Made by a program: the position numbers and the translations under genes. Below the pieces are notes generated by a model. It saw only the letters and a program-made list of their open reading frames with translations. It was not told where the DNA came from and ran no database searches. DNA of 64,000 nucleotides from Methanonatronarchaeum sp. AMET-Sl (GTDB lineage: Archaea > Halobacteriota > Methanonatronarchaeia > Methanonatronarchaeales > Methanonatronarchaeaceae): the NCBI RefSeq assembly GCF_029854155.1, contig NZ_CP122958.1:124001-188000 (forward strand), in the 5' to 3' direction. How positions within the stretch are numbered: position 1 is the stretch's first letter; every line of letters starts with the position of its first letter. This document shows, piece after piece, positions 1 through 10,926 of this stretch.

Positions 1-254
1 AAAAGGCTGGTACCTACCGATAGTGAGAGCTCTCATACCCCAATATTATATCGCAAAACACCATATAACTGACGGAAACAACAAAAAACCCCTTCAACTC
101 AGTTTGAATAAAAATGGTAACAAAACTAATCAAATGGAGAGCGAGTAGGTCAAAGCCTCTTTTTCGAAATTATTTTGTCCCCAAAATCCCTCTAAACCAT
201 TTATCATGGTGTTATCTAAAGCAGGGTAGAAGACCTATTTTATAGGGGTCAATT
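1..254. other. Gene-free left edge
   Basis: I see no convincing reading frame here. A short inverted repeat at 232-250 (CCTAT/ATAGG core with flanking GA/TC pairing) lies just beyond the kptA stop codon on the minus strand and could help end that transcript. The palindrome gagagctctc near position 26 has no assigned role. Confidence 0.4.
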
Positions 255-896
255 TTATAGGTTTATTTTTTCATTGACTTCTATAAATGCTGGTGGTACT
301 TCATCTGCAACCCATACTCCTTCTGCTGCCTTTCTTATGTCTACACCATTTACCTGTGCTTCTCTACTTCTAACTATTATAAGTATTGGGTTGTCTGTTG
401 ATGAACTGGCGACCTGTAAAGCCGATTCTTTCTCCTCACTAAGATGGACTTTAACTTTGTCTGCTGGTTTTAAACCTATTTCAAGAACTCTTCCAGCTTC
501 TTCTTCACTACTACCGTAATAGAGTTCTTCTGGCGGTTCAGTAATTGGTAGGTCTGGCTCCACATCTACTGTATGGCCGTATGTTGCACGGATCTCCCCG
601 TCCTCAAGTTCATACCTACCTTTCTCATCTGTTTGGACAAGAACCTCGATATGTTCTTTATCAAGCCAGCTATACCTACCTCTCCTACTAATAGCCTTAT
701 ATAAACCGTCAAGAGAAGCCCAGCCATTACCATCCAACTCAACCCCAATATCTTTAGGGAAATGCCTCAGAGAACCAGAAACTATCTTACCCAAAGCAGT
801 AGCCCTCTCTTCCGACATAAACAACTCTCCCTCTTCCCCACAATCACAGAGATCGCCACGAAAGTAACCATGGACGGGACATTTCTTTATTTGCAT
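255..896 (-). CDS. kptA: RNA 2'-phosphotransferase (Tpt1/KptA family)
   Basis: 213 aa. The family transfers the 2'-phosphate of a spliced RNA junction to NAD+, giving ADP-ribose 1'',2''-cyclic phosphate. The N-terminus has a small zinc-ribbon-like segment with CPVHGYFRGDLCDC (residues 6-19), typical of archaeal members. The catalytic core shows Arg44-His45 (LRHFP), Arg103 in IRATYGHT and an Arg near residue 176-178 (VRSRE), matching the Arg-His-Arg-Arg set known for the family. Length fits an archaeal KptA. It stands alone, divergent from the UPF0316 gene, with a shared promoter region holding an inverted repeat at 995-1013. The archaeal role is unclear because archaeal tRNA splicing does not leave a 2'-phosphate; RNA or DNA ADP-ribosylation is a possible alternative. 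Confidence 0.93.
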   Translation of the reverse strand: MQIKKCPVHGYFRGDLCDCGEEGELFMSEERATALGKIVSGSLRHFPKDIGVELDGNGWASLDGLYKAISRRGRYSWLDKEHIEVLVQTDEKGRYELEDGEIRATYGHTVDVEPDLPITEPPEELYYGSSEEEAGRVLEIGLKPADKVKVHLSEEKESALQVASSSTDNPILIIVRSREAQVNGVDIRKAAEGVWVADEVPPAFIEVNEKINL

Positions 897-994
897 CCTT
901 TAAAAAGAAGACCCACTCCTCTAAAAAATTTTCTATCAATAACCCTACAAATCACTACCAAAGAAATATAGATAACTTCAATTAAAAACCTATA

Positions 995-1013
995 TATCGA
1001 CTCAAAATCGATA
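995..1013. promoter_or_regulatory. Inverted repeat in the kptA / UPF0316 divergent promoter
   Basis: TATCGA-(7 nt)-TCGATA is a perfect 6-bp inverted repeat midway between the divergent genes. It is flanked by AT-rich TATA-like runs (about 991-997 and 1018-1028). It looks like an operator for a dimeric regulator. No regulator is identified. Confidence 0.35.
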
Positions 1014-1062
1014 AAACTATATGTATAAACCCTTAAATTAAGTTTAGTTAAGAGAGATATTT

Positions 1063-1644
1063 TTGATTGAATCAGAGTTGTTTAGTCTAGTTATACTGCC
1101 ATTGTTGATTTTTATCGCCAGGGTAATCGATGTAAGTATGGCAACGATACGAACAATATTTGTTGTAAGAGGGATCAAGTTTTTAGCTGCCTTTATAGGT
1201 TTTTTCGAAATCCTTATCTGGTTATTAGCTATCGGCCAGATAATGGCTAACCTAACCGACCCAGTAAACTACATAGCGTATGCCGGAGGTTTCGCAACCG
1301 GAAGTTATGTTGGAATCATATTAGAAGACAGATTAGCAATAGGCGACCTTCTAATACGAGTCATGACCACGGATAAAGCAGACGAAATGTCAAATGAACT
1401 GCACAAAAAAGGATACAAAGTAATAAAAACACCGGCAACCACAAACGGAGATAAAATCGAGTTGATACACATACGGATACAGAGAAAAGAATTAATGAAA
1501 ATAATCAAAACAATAAAAAACCACGACCCAAATGCAGTATACACAGTACATGACATACGAGAAGCAAGTGACGAAACATCACTCCAAATCGAACAAAAAC
1601 GATACCACAGACGTATATTCGACTACATAAGACGGGGAAAGTGA
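1063..1644 (+). CDS. UPF0316 family membrane protein (DUF5698 + DUF2179)
   Basis: 193 aa, starting at a TTG codon, with no in-frame ATG that would keep the first membrane segment. The N-terminal half has about three hydrophobic helices (roughly residues 5-30, 35-62, 70-88), matching DUF5698. The C-terminal soluble half (about 90-175) is a DUF2179-type alpha/beta domain ending in a basic tail. DUF2179 is thought to bind a small ligand, and the biochemical role of UPF0316 proteins is not established. A TATA-like run at about 1018-1028 precedes it. It is monocistronic and divergent from kptA. Confidence 0.85.
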   Translation: MIESELFSLVILPLLIFIARVIDVSMATIRTIFVVRGIKFLAAFIGFFEILIWLLAIGQIMANLTDPVNYIAYAGGFATGSYVGIILEDRLAIGDLLIRVMTTDKADEMSNELHKKGYKVIKTPATTNGDKIELIHIRIQRKELMKIIKTIKNHDPNAVYTVHDIREASDETSLQIEQKRYHRRIFDYIRRGK

Positions 1645-1845
1645 AATCCTAAACAACCAAAAATATTGATGCACCCCAACAGGTATATTGAATCTGTCAT
1701 TGAGTCTATTTTTTTAGAAAAACCAATAAATTGATTATTAAATCACACAATAAACCATTAGACAGGACAAATTGAATTATAAATAATTAAGAGCTATTTG
1801 AATGAAAACAGTTAAAGACCATTGGGTTATTAAACGTTTTTAGGG

Positions 1846-1881
1846 ATTGAAATAAATATCTAACCTACTTCAATTTATAAA
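1846..1881 (+). promoter_or_regulatory. Promoter of aglB (TATA at 1874-1881; leaderless start)
   Basis: TTTATAAA at 1874-1881 overlaps an upstream in-frame ATG at 1881. Archaeal transcription starts about 22-27 nt downstream of the TATA box, which falls on the ATG at 1905, so the mRNA is probably leaderless. ATTGAA (1846-1851) and TTCAAT (1869-1874) form an inverted repeat over the upstream promoter element. Confidence 0.5.
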
Positions 1882-1904
1882 TGCGAAAACGGGGTTTTCA
1901 GTAT

Positions 1905-4031
1905 ATGGCGGATGATTCTAAAAAAGAAAAAACATTTCAACAAAAACTTGCCGACGGAGATTATACACGTAAAATCTCTATAGTAACAGTTCTTTTCGCT
2001 ATAGTGGTCGGTACTTGGATGCGGATCAGTATGGGGACCTTGGATCGGTTGCAGAAATTCGATCCATTTCAACACTATTTATTATCGGAATATTGGTATG
2101 AAAACTGGGCTTACGCAACCCATGACTTAATGATGTATCCAGGGCCAGATGGAGCGCTTAGAGGTGTTGGATATCCTCCATTAACACATGCAGTACCGGC
2201 AATAATAACCGAGATAACAAGTTTCTTTACCTCGATAACTGTTTTGGATGTTGTGATACTTGGCCCCGTGATATTCACCGCTTTAATACCCTTGGTTTAT
2301 TGGGGTCTGGGGACTGAGCTTTATAACGAGAAGGTTGGTATTGTTGCTGCCCTACTTACCCTGGTGTTTCCACACTTTATTGAGGTTGGTCGTGCAGGAG
2401 CTTACGACACAAACCCCCATATAGCTTTGTTCTATCCATTGATCCTGTTATTATTGGTTAAATCATTCCGGCAGAACACAATTCGTGGAAGAGTGCAGTG
2501 GGGGCTTGGTGCAGGCGTAACTATGGGGTTATTCGGGTTGTTTTGGGCTGGTTTTAACTCAATATTCGCTTACACCGCTTTCGCAATAGCAATATATGTC
2601 TTAATCGGGTCATGGCTGGATAAGGTAAAACCGGAAGACAGTTATTCATTACTCGGGATATTGGTGGCATACCCAATAATCTCTTATTTCCACACCCTAT
2701 CATTCCCAGGTGAAGAAACACTATTGGTTGCACCACTTGTTGTATTGCCTTATATAGCTGCTAAACTACCAGATTGGTCAGAAAAACTAAATTATGTATC
2801 TAACGGCATTAAATTCAGAAACTATGTAGCAACCAGCATAGTAGGTATAGTATTTGCTGGAGCCTTATTGGTCTGGTATGGAATACTGCCGATAAGTGTC
2901 AGTGGTTTCGGGTTGATCAGTGGTGAAGGGGTTTGGGGTACTGTCGCCGAACTTCAACCTACTTTCGGAACAGGGTTTGAAGCCGGATTAACACCTCTAT
3001 ACAACCATTTCGGACATTGGGGAACATTCCTACTGCCTCTAGTATTTATCGGTCCAATTCTCTATACTGGTTATAAGATTTATAGTGATTTCCGGACGGA
3101 GCGGGTGTTCGAGTTTACATTCCTGTTGTTAACATTTATAATGATTTTCTGGGCTCACAGATTCCTACCACTCTACCTATACTTCGTTCCACCTGTTGCC
3201 GCTGCAATGATTGTTGGTTTTGTCGAGTTTATTGGTTTGAAAGATATCAAGAGAGAGATGTCTCGAAGTTGGGGTGAGATAAAGAATTGGGATATCCTCA
3301 AGGTCTCAGCAATCGTTGTTTTTGTAGTCATGATTTCATTTATGTCTTTACCTCTTGCAGATGGAGGTGTGCAACAATATCCATCTACGATATACCATGA
3401 GAATAATGGTGCTTGGATATCTACTTTTGACCACATGGATGAGTCGGAAGACTTCACTCCGGATGAACATGTAATGACTTGGTGGGACTATGGATTCCCA
3501 TTAAAGGCTCTGGGTGATGTAGGTGCTTTCACCGATAACACTCAATGGAACGTGGATGATGCAGCCGCATTCTATATGTCTAAAGATATTGAAGAGGCGC
3601 ATGAGATGTTGGTGGAGTGGTCTGAAGACCGGGATGAAGAAGTGGATTACATAGTTGGAAACAAAGGACTTGGAATACTTGTTCCAGGAACGATGTACGG
3701 CGGTAAAACAAGCGCCGTTGCAACAGTAGCCGATGTAAACCCTAGTGATTACGTTGATGATTGGCCAGAAGGACAAGACGATATATCACAGCAAGTGCCA
3801 TGGTCAGTGGTCTGGCAAGAAGGTATGGCTGAACCAAATGTTCCAGAACCACTCCAGAACACCGTGTACTACGACCTAGCTTTCCCAGAGGGAGTGACTC
3901 CAGGCGATGACGAACCAGAAGTTGGAGACGTATTATACGATAAATTCGAAGTGGTTTACAAAAGCCCAGAAGTTATTGGCGGGCCTTTCGATGGTAACGC
4001 GATAATAGTATACGAGGTAATATACGACTAA
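1905..4031 (+). CDS. aglB: Oligosaccharyltransferase AglB (STT3 family)
   Basis: 708 aa from the ATG at 1905. An upstream in-frame ATG at 1881 lies inside the TATA box and is less likely. This membrane enzyme moves a lipid-linked oligosaccharide onto Asn in N-X-S/T sequons on the outer face of the membrane. The N-terminal two-thirds is a multi-pass hydrophobic domain, and the acidic C-terminal domain carries the diagnostic WWDYG motif at residues 526-530. An FDPFQHYLL segment in the first external loop fits the first catalytic acidic motif. It is single-gene, with a hairpin terminator downstream. Likely substrates are surface proteins and archaellin. The glycan-building operon at 50.6-55.6 kb and the archaellum locus are in the same window. 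Confidence 0.95.
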   Translation: MADDSKKEKTFQQKLADGDYTRKISIVTVLFAIVVGTWMRISMGTLDRLQKFDPFQHYLLSEYWYENWAYATHDLMMYPGPDGALRGVGYPPLTHAVPAIITEITSFFTSITVLDVVILGPVIFTALIPLVYWGLGTELYNEKVGIVAALLTLVFPHFIEVGRAGAYDTNPHIALFYPLILLLLVKSFRQNTIRGRVQWGLGAGVTMGLFGLFWAGFNSIFAYTAFAIAIYVLIGSWLDKVKPEDSYSLLGILVAYPIISYFHTLSFPGEETLLVAPLVVLPYIAAKLPDWSEKLNYVSNGIKFRNYVATSIVGIVFAGALLVWYGILPISVSGFGLISGEGVWGTVAELQPTFGTGFEAGLTPLYNHFGHWGTFLLPLVFIGPILYTGYKIYSDFRTERVFEFTFLLLTFIMIFWAHRFLPLYLYFVPPVAAAMIVGFVEFIGLKDIKREMSRSWGEIKNWDILKVSAIVVFVVMISFMSLPLADGGVQQYPSTIYHENNGAWISTFDHMDESEDFTPDEHVMTWWDYGFPLKALGDVGAFTDNTQWNVDDAAAFYMSKDIEEAHEMLVEWSEDRDEEVDYIVGNKGLGILVPGTMYGGKTSAVATVADVNPSDYVDDWPEGQDDISQQVPWSVVWQEGMAEPNVPEPLQNTVYYDLAFPEGVTPGDDEPEVGDVLYDKFEVVYKSPEVIGGPFDGNAIIVYEVIYD

Positions 4032-4054
4032 AGCCACAGAGAGACGTTTCCAAC

Positions 4055-4077
4055 AGGGGTTCTCCACAACCACCCCT
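4055..4077 (+). terminator. Hairpin after aglB
   Basis: AGGGGT (4055-4060) and ACCCCT (4072-4077) pair across an 11-nt loop, 24 nt after the aglB stop. T-rich runs follow at about 4105-4140, which alone can terminate archaeal RNA polymerase. Confidence 0.45.
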
Positions 4078-4208
4078 CTTATTTAATAATTATAGATTCG
4101 TCATCGATTTTTCTTTTTTTTGTTTTTTTGTTTGGTTATTTCATAAAGATTAAAATTGTTTGATGTTGATATCTTTATTAATGTCTTTTGGTTTAAGGGG
4201 GTTTTTTA

Positions 4209-5261
4209 TTGGATATAGGTGATGTTGGTGTTGTTGGGGGTGGTCTTTCAGGTTTGTTGACTGCTAGGTATATTGATAGGTTGTGTCCTGATATTGAGGT
4301 CAGGGTTTTTGAGCGACGTAGTAGGGATAGGTATCGTGTGGATTGTGGTGGGGGTTTTATCGATCTGCGGGGCGAGTTGGGTCGAGTGGTTGATGAAGTT
4401 AGGCCTTTTGTGAGTTGTATGGTTGATCGGTCTTTATGGCGTTTTAGTAATGGCTCAAATCTAACAGAGGTTTGTTTTAAACATGATGATTTTTTTTGGA
4501 TTATCGATAGGCTTGGTTGGCAAAAAAAGATATTAAACGATATTGAAGGTAGTGTTGACGTGGTTTTTGATATGGAGGTTGAACCGGGTTCTCTAGATTT
4601 TGATTTGGTTGTTGATGCAAGTGGGGCTAAATACCAGGTTGCAACTGCTGTATATGGGGTTTATAAAGGAGATTTTTCTAGTTTTTCTGGTAAGGCTGTT
4701 TTTGATTATAAAAAAGGTTTAAATGGTTATTATTGGTTATTTCCATTAGAGAGTGGTTATGCTAACATAGGTTATGGAGATTTTGGTGGAGAGATCCGAG
4801 AGCAGATGTTGGATAGGTATATTGAGAGTTTACCGGTTGATGTAGAGTCTAAGGAGAGCGGTGGTGGAGGTTATTTTGACTACACCTACTTCCTCAAGGA
4901 TGTCAGGGGTAAAAGAAATAAGTTGGTTCAAAAAAGAGATGGCGGTTGGTTGGCTAGGGTTGGAGACGCAGCAGGAATTATGGATCCACTTACAGGTGAA
5001 GGTATCGGTGGTGCAGTATCCAGTTCTTATCACCTAGCCAAATCCATCAAAAAAGGCAATCTAGAGAAATATCCAAACAGGATAAAACGACATAACAACC
5101 ATTCAATACGCTTAAAGATGGCCCGACATAGAACTGAAAACTACCATAAGTTTGTTAAAAAAATCAGTACATTGGATGGGGTTAATGCCAGCGATTGTTA
5201 TAAAGTACCGAAATTCTTGTTGAAACACCCAATACGCTCAATAAAATTCCTGTTTGCCTGA
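4209..5261 (+). CDS. FAD-dependent oxidoreductase, geranylgeranyl reductase family
   Basis: 350 aa with a TTG start. A TATA-like CTTTATTA at about 4173-4180 makes a very short leader likely. The N-terminal Rossmann motif VGVVGGGLSGL binds FAD, a Cys-rich spot (RVDCGGGF) lies near residue 45, and a later GDAAGIMDPLTGEG segment is the second FAD contact typical of geranylgeranyl reductases and related monooxygenases. Family members saturate isoprenoid chains of archaeal membrane lipids or related prenyl compounds. The exact substrate cannot be read here. Coding composition changes strongly along the gene: 85% G+T in the first line of sequence and about 40% near the end, by hand count. Confidence 0.85.
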   Translation: MDIGDVGVVGGGLSGLLTARYIDRLCPDIEVRVFERRSRDRYRVDCGGGFIDLRGELGRVVDEVRPFVSCMVDRSLWRFSNGSNLTEVCFKHDDFFWIIDRLGWQKKILNDIEGSVDVVFDMEVEPGSLDFDLVVDASGAKYQVATAVYGVYKGDFSSFSGKAVFDYKKGLNGYYWLFPLESGYANIGYGDFGGEIREQMLDRYIESLPVDVESKESGGGGYFDYTYFLKDVRGKRNKLVQKRDGGWLARVGDAAGIMDPLTGEGIGGAVSSSYHLAKSIKKGNLEKYPNRIKRHNNHSIRLKMARHRTENYHKFVKKISTLDGVNASDCYKVPKFLLKHPIRSIKFLFA

Positions 5262-5389
5262 AAAACCCAAAAAAATAACTCAATACACCTAACCTTGTTT
5301 TTATCAAAAATAATAAGCCTATAGGTTAAACTACTGGTAGAGTTTAATTGAATAGTTAATTGGTAATTTAACTGGTAATTTAATGGGGA

Positions 5390-6835
5390 TTGGTTAATTC
5401 GATGAAACTGGCAAAATCTTCTATCGCTGTTTTTTTAATTAAGATTTCAGTTGCGGTTATCGGTTTTCTAGGTACTTTGTATGCGGCAAGGGTTGTTGGT
5501 GCTGATGGTCTTGGTGTGTTTTATTTGTTTACTGCCGTTGTTTCAGGATTATCTTTATTCCTTTCATTTGGTATTGGGAGCGCTACTACTAAGCGGGTTA
5601 GTGAGGGAAGGGAACAGGGGGAGTTTTTAGGTGCGGCATTCTTAATGAATTTAACGCTTTATGGGTTTACAGCTTTATTTATATTGATATTTAAGGATGA
5701 AATAATTAGTTTTATCGGTTATGAACCAGCTTACTACTTTATTTTCATTGTATTGTTGTTTAAGGTTTTTAAGAAACCTATCAGTTATGCTTTAAAGGGT
5801 GAGAGGCGGGTTGCGACTGGTAAATCTCTGTCTTTGGTAAGTGATTCTGTTAGGGTTGGTTTATGGGTGGTTTTATTATCGGTTGGAGCCGGTGTTTTAG
5901 GCCTGATCGTTGGTTATGTGGCTGGATATTTAATCGCATTGATTGTTGGTTTGTTTCTTATATCGATTAGGCTTAAATTACCTTCTAAAAGACATTTTAA
6001 GAGTATATTTGATTTCAGTAAATACAGTTGGCTTGGCTCTGTAGAGAGTAAGGCGTTTAGTTGGACCGATACAATTGTTCTTGGTTTGTTTGTAACCCCT
6101 GCATATATAGGTATTTATGAGGTTGCTTGGAGTATCTCGGGTCTTTTCTATTTCGTTGCGAGTGCGGTTGGAGCGGTACTGTTTCCCAATGTAAGTTATC
6201 TAGCTTCAAAAGGGAAAACCAATGAAATTAGAGATATTATTGAAGAAGCTTTGATATATGTACCTATAATAGCTTTTCCTGGACTTATAGGGGCTGCTAT
6301 AATTGGGGAGGGGGTTTTAAGGCTTTATGGTGAAGAGTTCACAATCGGTTACATCGTTCTAGCAATATTGATATTTGCTAGGATAGGAAATACATTCAAA
6401 TCTGTTATGGCCAAAATAATTAATGGGATGGATCGGCCTGATCTTTCGTTTAGGGTTTATGGTGTATTTCTTGTTTTGAATCTTTCTTTAAACTTCATTT
6501 TGGTTTACATGGTTGGTTGGGTTGGTGCTGCGGTTGCAACCGCTTTTTCGATATCAATTGCTGCTTTATTGGCGTATTGGTATCTAGATAACTTAATAGG
6601 TCTATCTTTACCTCTGGGTGAGCTTGGTAAGGAGGTGGGTGCTGCTTTAGCGATGGGTCTTTTCTTGTATCCCGTTAGTCAGGCTTTAACACCTCTCTCG
6701 ATGTTTGAAACAATCGCTCTCGTTGTTTTAGGGACGTTGGTTTACTTCGGTGTATTGTTATCAATTAGTAAAAAGATACGAGATAAGTTATTTGGCTTAT
6801 CTAAAACTATCTACAGTGAATACATTAAGGTTTGA
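5390..6835 (+). CDS. Polysaccharide flippase (Wzx / MATE-like)
   Basis: 481 aa from TTG at 5390, or 477 aa from ATG at 5402 (MKLAKSS), which may be the true start. About 12-14 hydrophobic helices fill the protein. The N-terminal pattern of a short basic segment, helix, then RVVGADGLGVFYLF is typical of polysaccharide-biosynthesis flippases. These move lipid-linked glycans across the membrane and could serve the AglB pathway. It stays G+T-rich to its end, and composition does not change at the next gene, so it is probably not co-transcribed with rqcH. Confidence 0.88.
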   Translation: MVNSMKLAKSSIAVFLIKISVAVIGFLGTLYAARVVGADGLGVFYLFTAVVSGLSLFLSFGIGSATTKRVSEGREQGEFLGAAFLMNLTLYGFTALFILIFKDEIISFIGYEPAYYFIFIVLLFKVFKKPISYALKGERRVATGKSLSLVSDSVRVGLWVVLLSVGAGVLGLIVGYVAGYLIALIVGLFLISIRLKLPSKRHFKSIFDFSKYSWLGSVESKAFSWTDTIVLGLFVTPAYIGIYEVAWSISGLFYFVASAVGAVLFPNVSYLASKGKTNEIRDIIEEALIYVPIIAFPGLIGAAIIGEGVLRLYGEEFTIGYIVLAILIFARIGNTFKSVMAKIINGMDRPDLSFRVYGVFLVLNLSLNFILVYMVGWVGAAVATAFSISIAALLAYWYLDNLIGLSLPLGELGKEVGAALAMGLFLYPVSQALTPLSMFETIALVVLGTLVYFGVLLSISKKIRDKLFGLSKTIYSEYIKV

Positions 6836-6850
6836 TGTTGTAGTCTTTGT

Positions 6851-6902
6851 GTGGTTAAAAACTGTGGTTAAAAACTGTGGTTAAAAACTGTGGTTAAAAA
6901 CT
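6851..6902 (+). repeat. 13-bp tandem repeat, four perfect copies
   Basis: The unit gtggttaaaaact occurs four times head-to-tail without mismatch between the flippase stop and rqcH. A partial similar stretch continues to about 6908. It could be replication slippage or a phased protein-binding array upstream of the rqcH TATA-like box (about 6932-6938). Confidence 0.9.
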
Positions 6903-6953
6903 AAATTGTGTGAGGAAGATTACCATATAGATTTATGGTTTTTTGGTGTTTTT

Positions 6954-8937
<1,984 letters not shown>

Positions 8938-8954
<17 letters not shown>

Positions 8955-9999
8955 AAACCTTGAAGAAGGAGTTTTAGCAATAGTTCCAGAAAACGTAGAT
9001 GATTTCTGGACCATCCGTAACATCGTTCAAGAAGGCGATTATGTACGTTCACTCACCTACCGGAGTCCAGAAGACGCTGAAGACAAATTAAGGCCTGAAG
9101 CAAGGAAGAAACAAGCTGTTAAACTAACAATTGAAGTCAGCGACATCGATTACCAAGATTTTTCAAACAGACTCCGCATTGGTGGAACTATACGGGAGGG
9201 AAAACAGGAATACATCGGCCGTTACCACACAATAAACGTAGAAGAAAATAAACAACTCACAATCAGGAAAAAAGAATGGAAAAAAGACCAGTTAGACCGA
9301 ATTCAAACTGCCGTCAAAGAATCAAAAAAACCAAAGGTATTAGTAGTGGCTGTAGAAGAAGGGGAAGCCACACTTGGAGAAATAAGGCGACATGGTGTCG
9401 GAGAAACAACCTCAATAAAATCAGGGTCTGGAAAAAACCTAGACGGTTCAAAAAACAAAAGAACAGAGTTTTTTGGAGAAATAAATAAAATAATTAAAAG
9501 AACTATCGAAACAAAAGACATAGAATATCTGGTTCTCGCAGGACCAGGATTCACAAAAGACGATTTATACGACTACCTAATCGATAAAACACCAGAAATC
9601 AAAGACAAAATAGTGAAAGAAGACACCTCAAGCGGTGGAGAAGGAGGAATCCATGAAGCGATAAAACGAGGAGCAGTCCAGAGAATATGGAAAGAATCCA
9701 GAATAACAAAAGAAGCAAACCTAATCGACCAACTACTAACAGAAATAGCCAGAGATGGAAAAGCAACATACGGAAAAAAAGAAATAGAGAGAGCAATAAA
9801 ACTCGGAGCAGTAAAAAAACTAATAATAACCGAAAACACCCTCAGAGAACAAAGAGAAAAAGGAAAAGAAATCGAAAAACTACTAGAACAAACAAAACAA
9901 CAAGGAGGCGAAAACACAGTAATAAGCAGTAAATTCGAGCCCGGAGAAAAACTAGAAGGACTAGGAGGAATCGCAGCCCTACTAAGATTCAAAATCTAA
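8938..9999 (+). CDS. pelA: Pelota (Dom34) mRNA surveillance factor
   Basis: 353 aa. Three domains are visible: an Sm-like N-terminal domain (about 1-130; ENVDDFWTIRNIV, SLTYRS), a central eRF1-like domain (about 135-265) and a C-terminal L7Ae-like domain (about 270-353). Pelota enters the A site of stalled ribosomes and works with an aEF1A/ABCE1-type GTPase/ATPase to split subunits. There is no GGQ motif, which is expected for pelota as opposed to aRF1. It overlaps rqcH by 17 nt. The coding strand is A+C-rich (22% G+T near 9841-9900), the far end of a gradient that begins in rqcH. Confidence 0.95.
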
Positions 10000-10101
10000 A
10001 AAAACCCAAAAACAAAATAAAAAGGCATTAACTAAAATACCTCAAGAAAAAACCAAGCCAGACCTTTTTTTGATTATGGTTATGTGGTTGACTTGATATC
10101 C

Positions 10102-10124
10102 TCCTCTCCCTAAAGAGGAGAGGA
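10102..10124. terminator. Hairpin between convergent pelA and the BFN-domain gene
   Basis: TCCTCTCC (10102-10109) pairs perfectly with GGAGAGGA (10117-10124) around a 7-nt loop. It sits between two convergent genes and could act on both strands. Confidence 0.5.
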
Positions 10125-10163
10125 CTATACTGCTCTCTCAAACCCTCACAAAAGTTAAAAAAG

Positions 10164-10622
10164 TTATATATAATCTTTAAATGGTTTTAAATCCTCTATA
10201 TCTTCTTTGTCTTTACCTACATCTTTGATTATAGTTGTTTTTGTATAGAGCTTTGTGTTACATCTTGTTGAGAGGGCAAGGCAATCGCTTGGACGTGCAT
10301 CAATATTAATATCCTCTCCCTCACTCTGGGATAATGTTAGTTGTGCGAAGAAAACGCCTCCCTCCAATTCATCAATAACCGCTTTCTCTGCGTTTGCACC
10401 AATCTTTTCCATTAAATTCATCATCAAATCATGGCTATAGGGTCTTTTTAACTTCTCTCCTCTATGTCCTTTATCAATAGATATAGCTTCAGATAGACCT
10501 ACATAGATATTTATGTATTTATCTTCTTTTGTTTTCAAAACAACTACTGGAGCGATGCCTTTATTTGTTTCAGTTATACAGACATCATATATCTCTATTG
10601 GAACCAATTTATTATCTGACAT
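10164..10622 (-). CDS. Bifunctional nuclease (BFN/DUF151) domain protein
   Basis: 152 aa from MSDNKLVPIE; an ATG five codons earlier is also in frame. The family signature is present: GLSEAISI, KRPYSHDLMMNLMEK, VFFAQLTL and DARPSDCLALSTR. BFN/DUF151 proteins are small, widespread in archaea and bacteria, and have reported DNase/RNase activity in a plant relative; the archaeal role is not established. It follows a small unknown gene and mscS on the same strand. Confidence 0.85.
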   Translation of the reverse strand: MSDNKLVPIEIYDVCITETNKGIAPVVVLKTKEDKYINIYVGLSEAISIDKGHRGEKLKRPYSHDLMMNLMEKIGANAEKAVIDELEGGVFFAQLTLSQSEGEDINIDARPSDCLALSTRCNTKLYTKTTIIKDVGKDKEDIEDLKPFKDYI

Positions 10623-10649
10623 CAATATATACCTCAAAGTTGGGGGAGA

Positions 10650-10886
10650 TTAGAATGGGTTTGGGTCTGGTATCCCACGTTCTTCTTCAGGATTTGTGTA
10701 TTCCCTGCAGTCTAGACAGTAGTTCACCTGTACCTTTCCTCTTAATGAACAATATACAATTGAGAAACTTCCTCCCTCAACATACTTTATAAAGTATTTA
10801 CAGTCGGATGTCTCTAGATCTTCTTGATGGCTGAATAAACCACCATTTATGTCATCGCCTGGAAACCTTTTGTCGTCATCTGGCAT
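10650..10886 (-). CDS. Hypothetical cysteine-containing small protein
   Basis: 78 aa from ATG at 10886 (MPDDDKRFPG). The frame stays open to 10964, but that would overlap the mscS 3' end by 38 nt. I do not recognise a family. Features: an acidic N-terminus, then Cys residues in SDCKYF, VYCSLRG and YCLDCREY, which could form a metal site (C-x2-C at the end). It lies between mscS and the BFN gene on the same strand, 12 nt from the latter plus its alternative start, so it may be part of that unit. Confidence 0.5.
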   Translation of the reverse strand: MPDDDKRFPGDDINGGLFSHQEDLETSDCKYFIKYVEGGSFSIVYCSLRGKVQVNYCLDCREYTNPEEERGIPDPNPF

Positions 10887-10926
10887 ACCAATTCTAGATA
10901 ACTTGTTACACAATAAAACATTTTGC

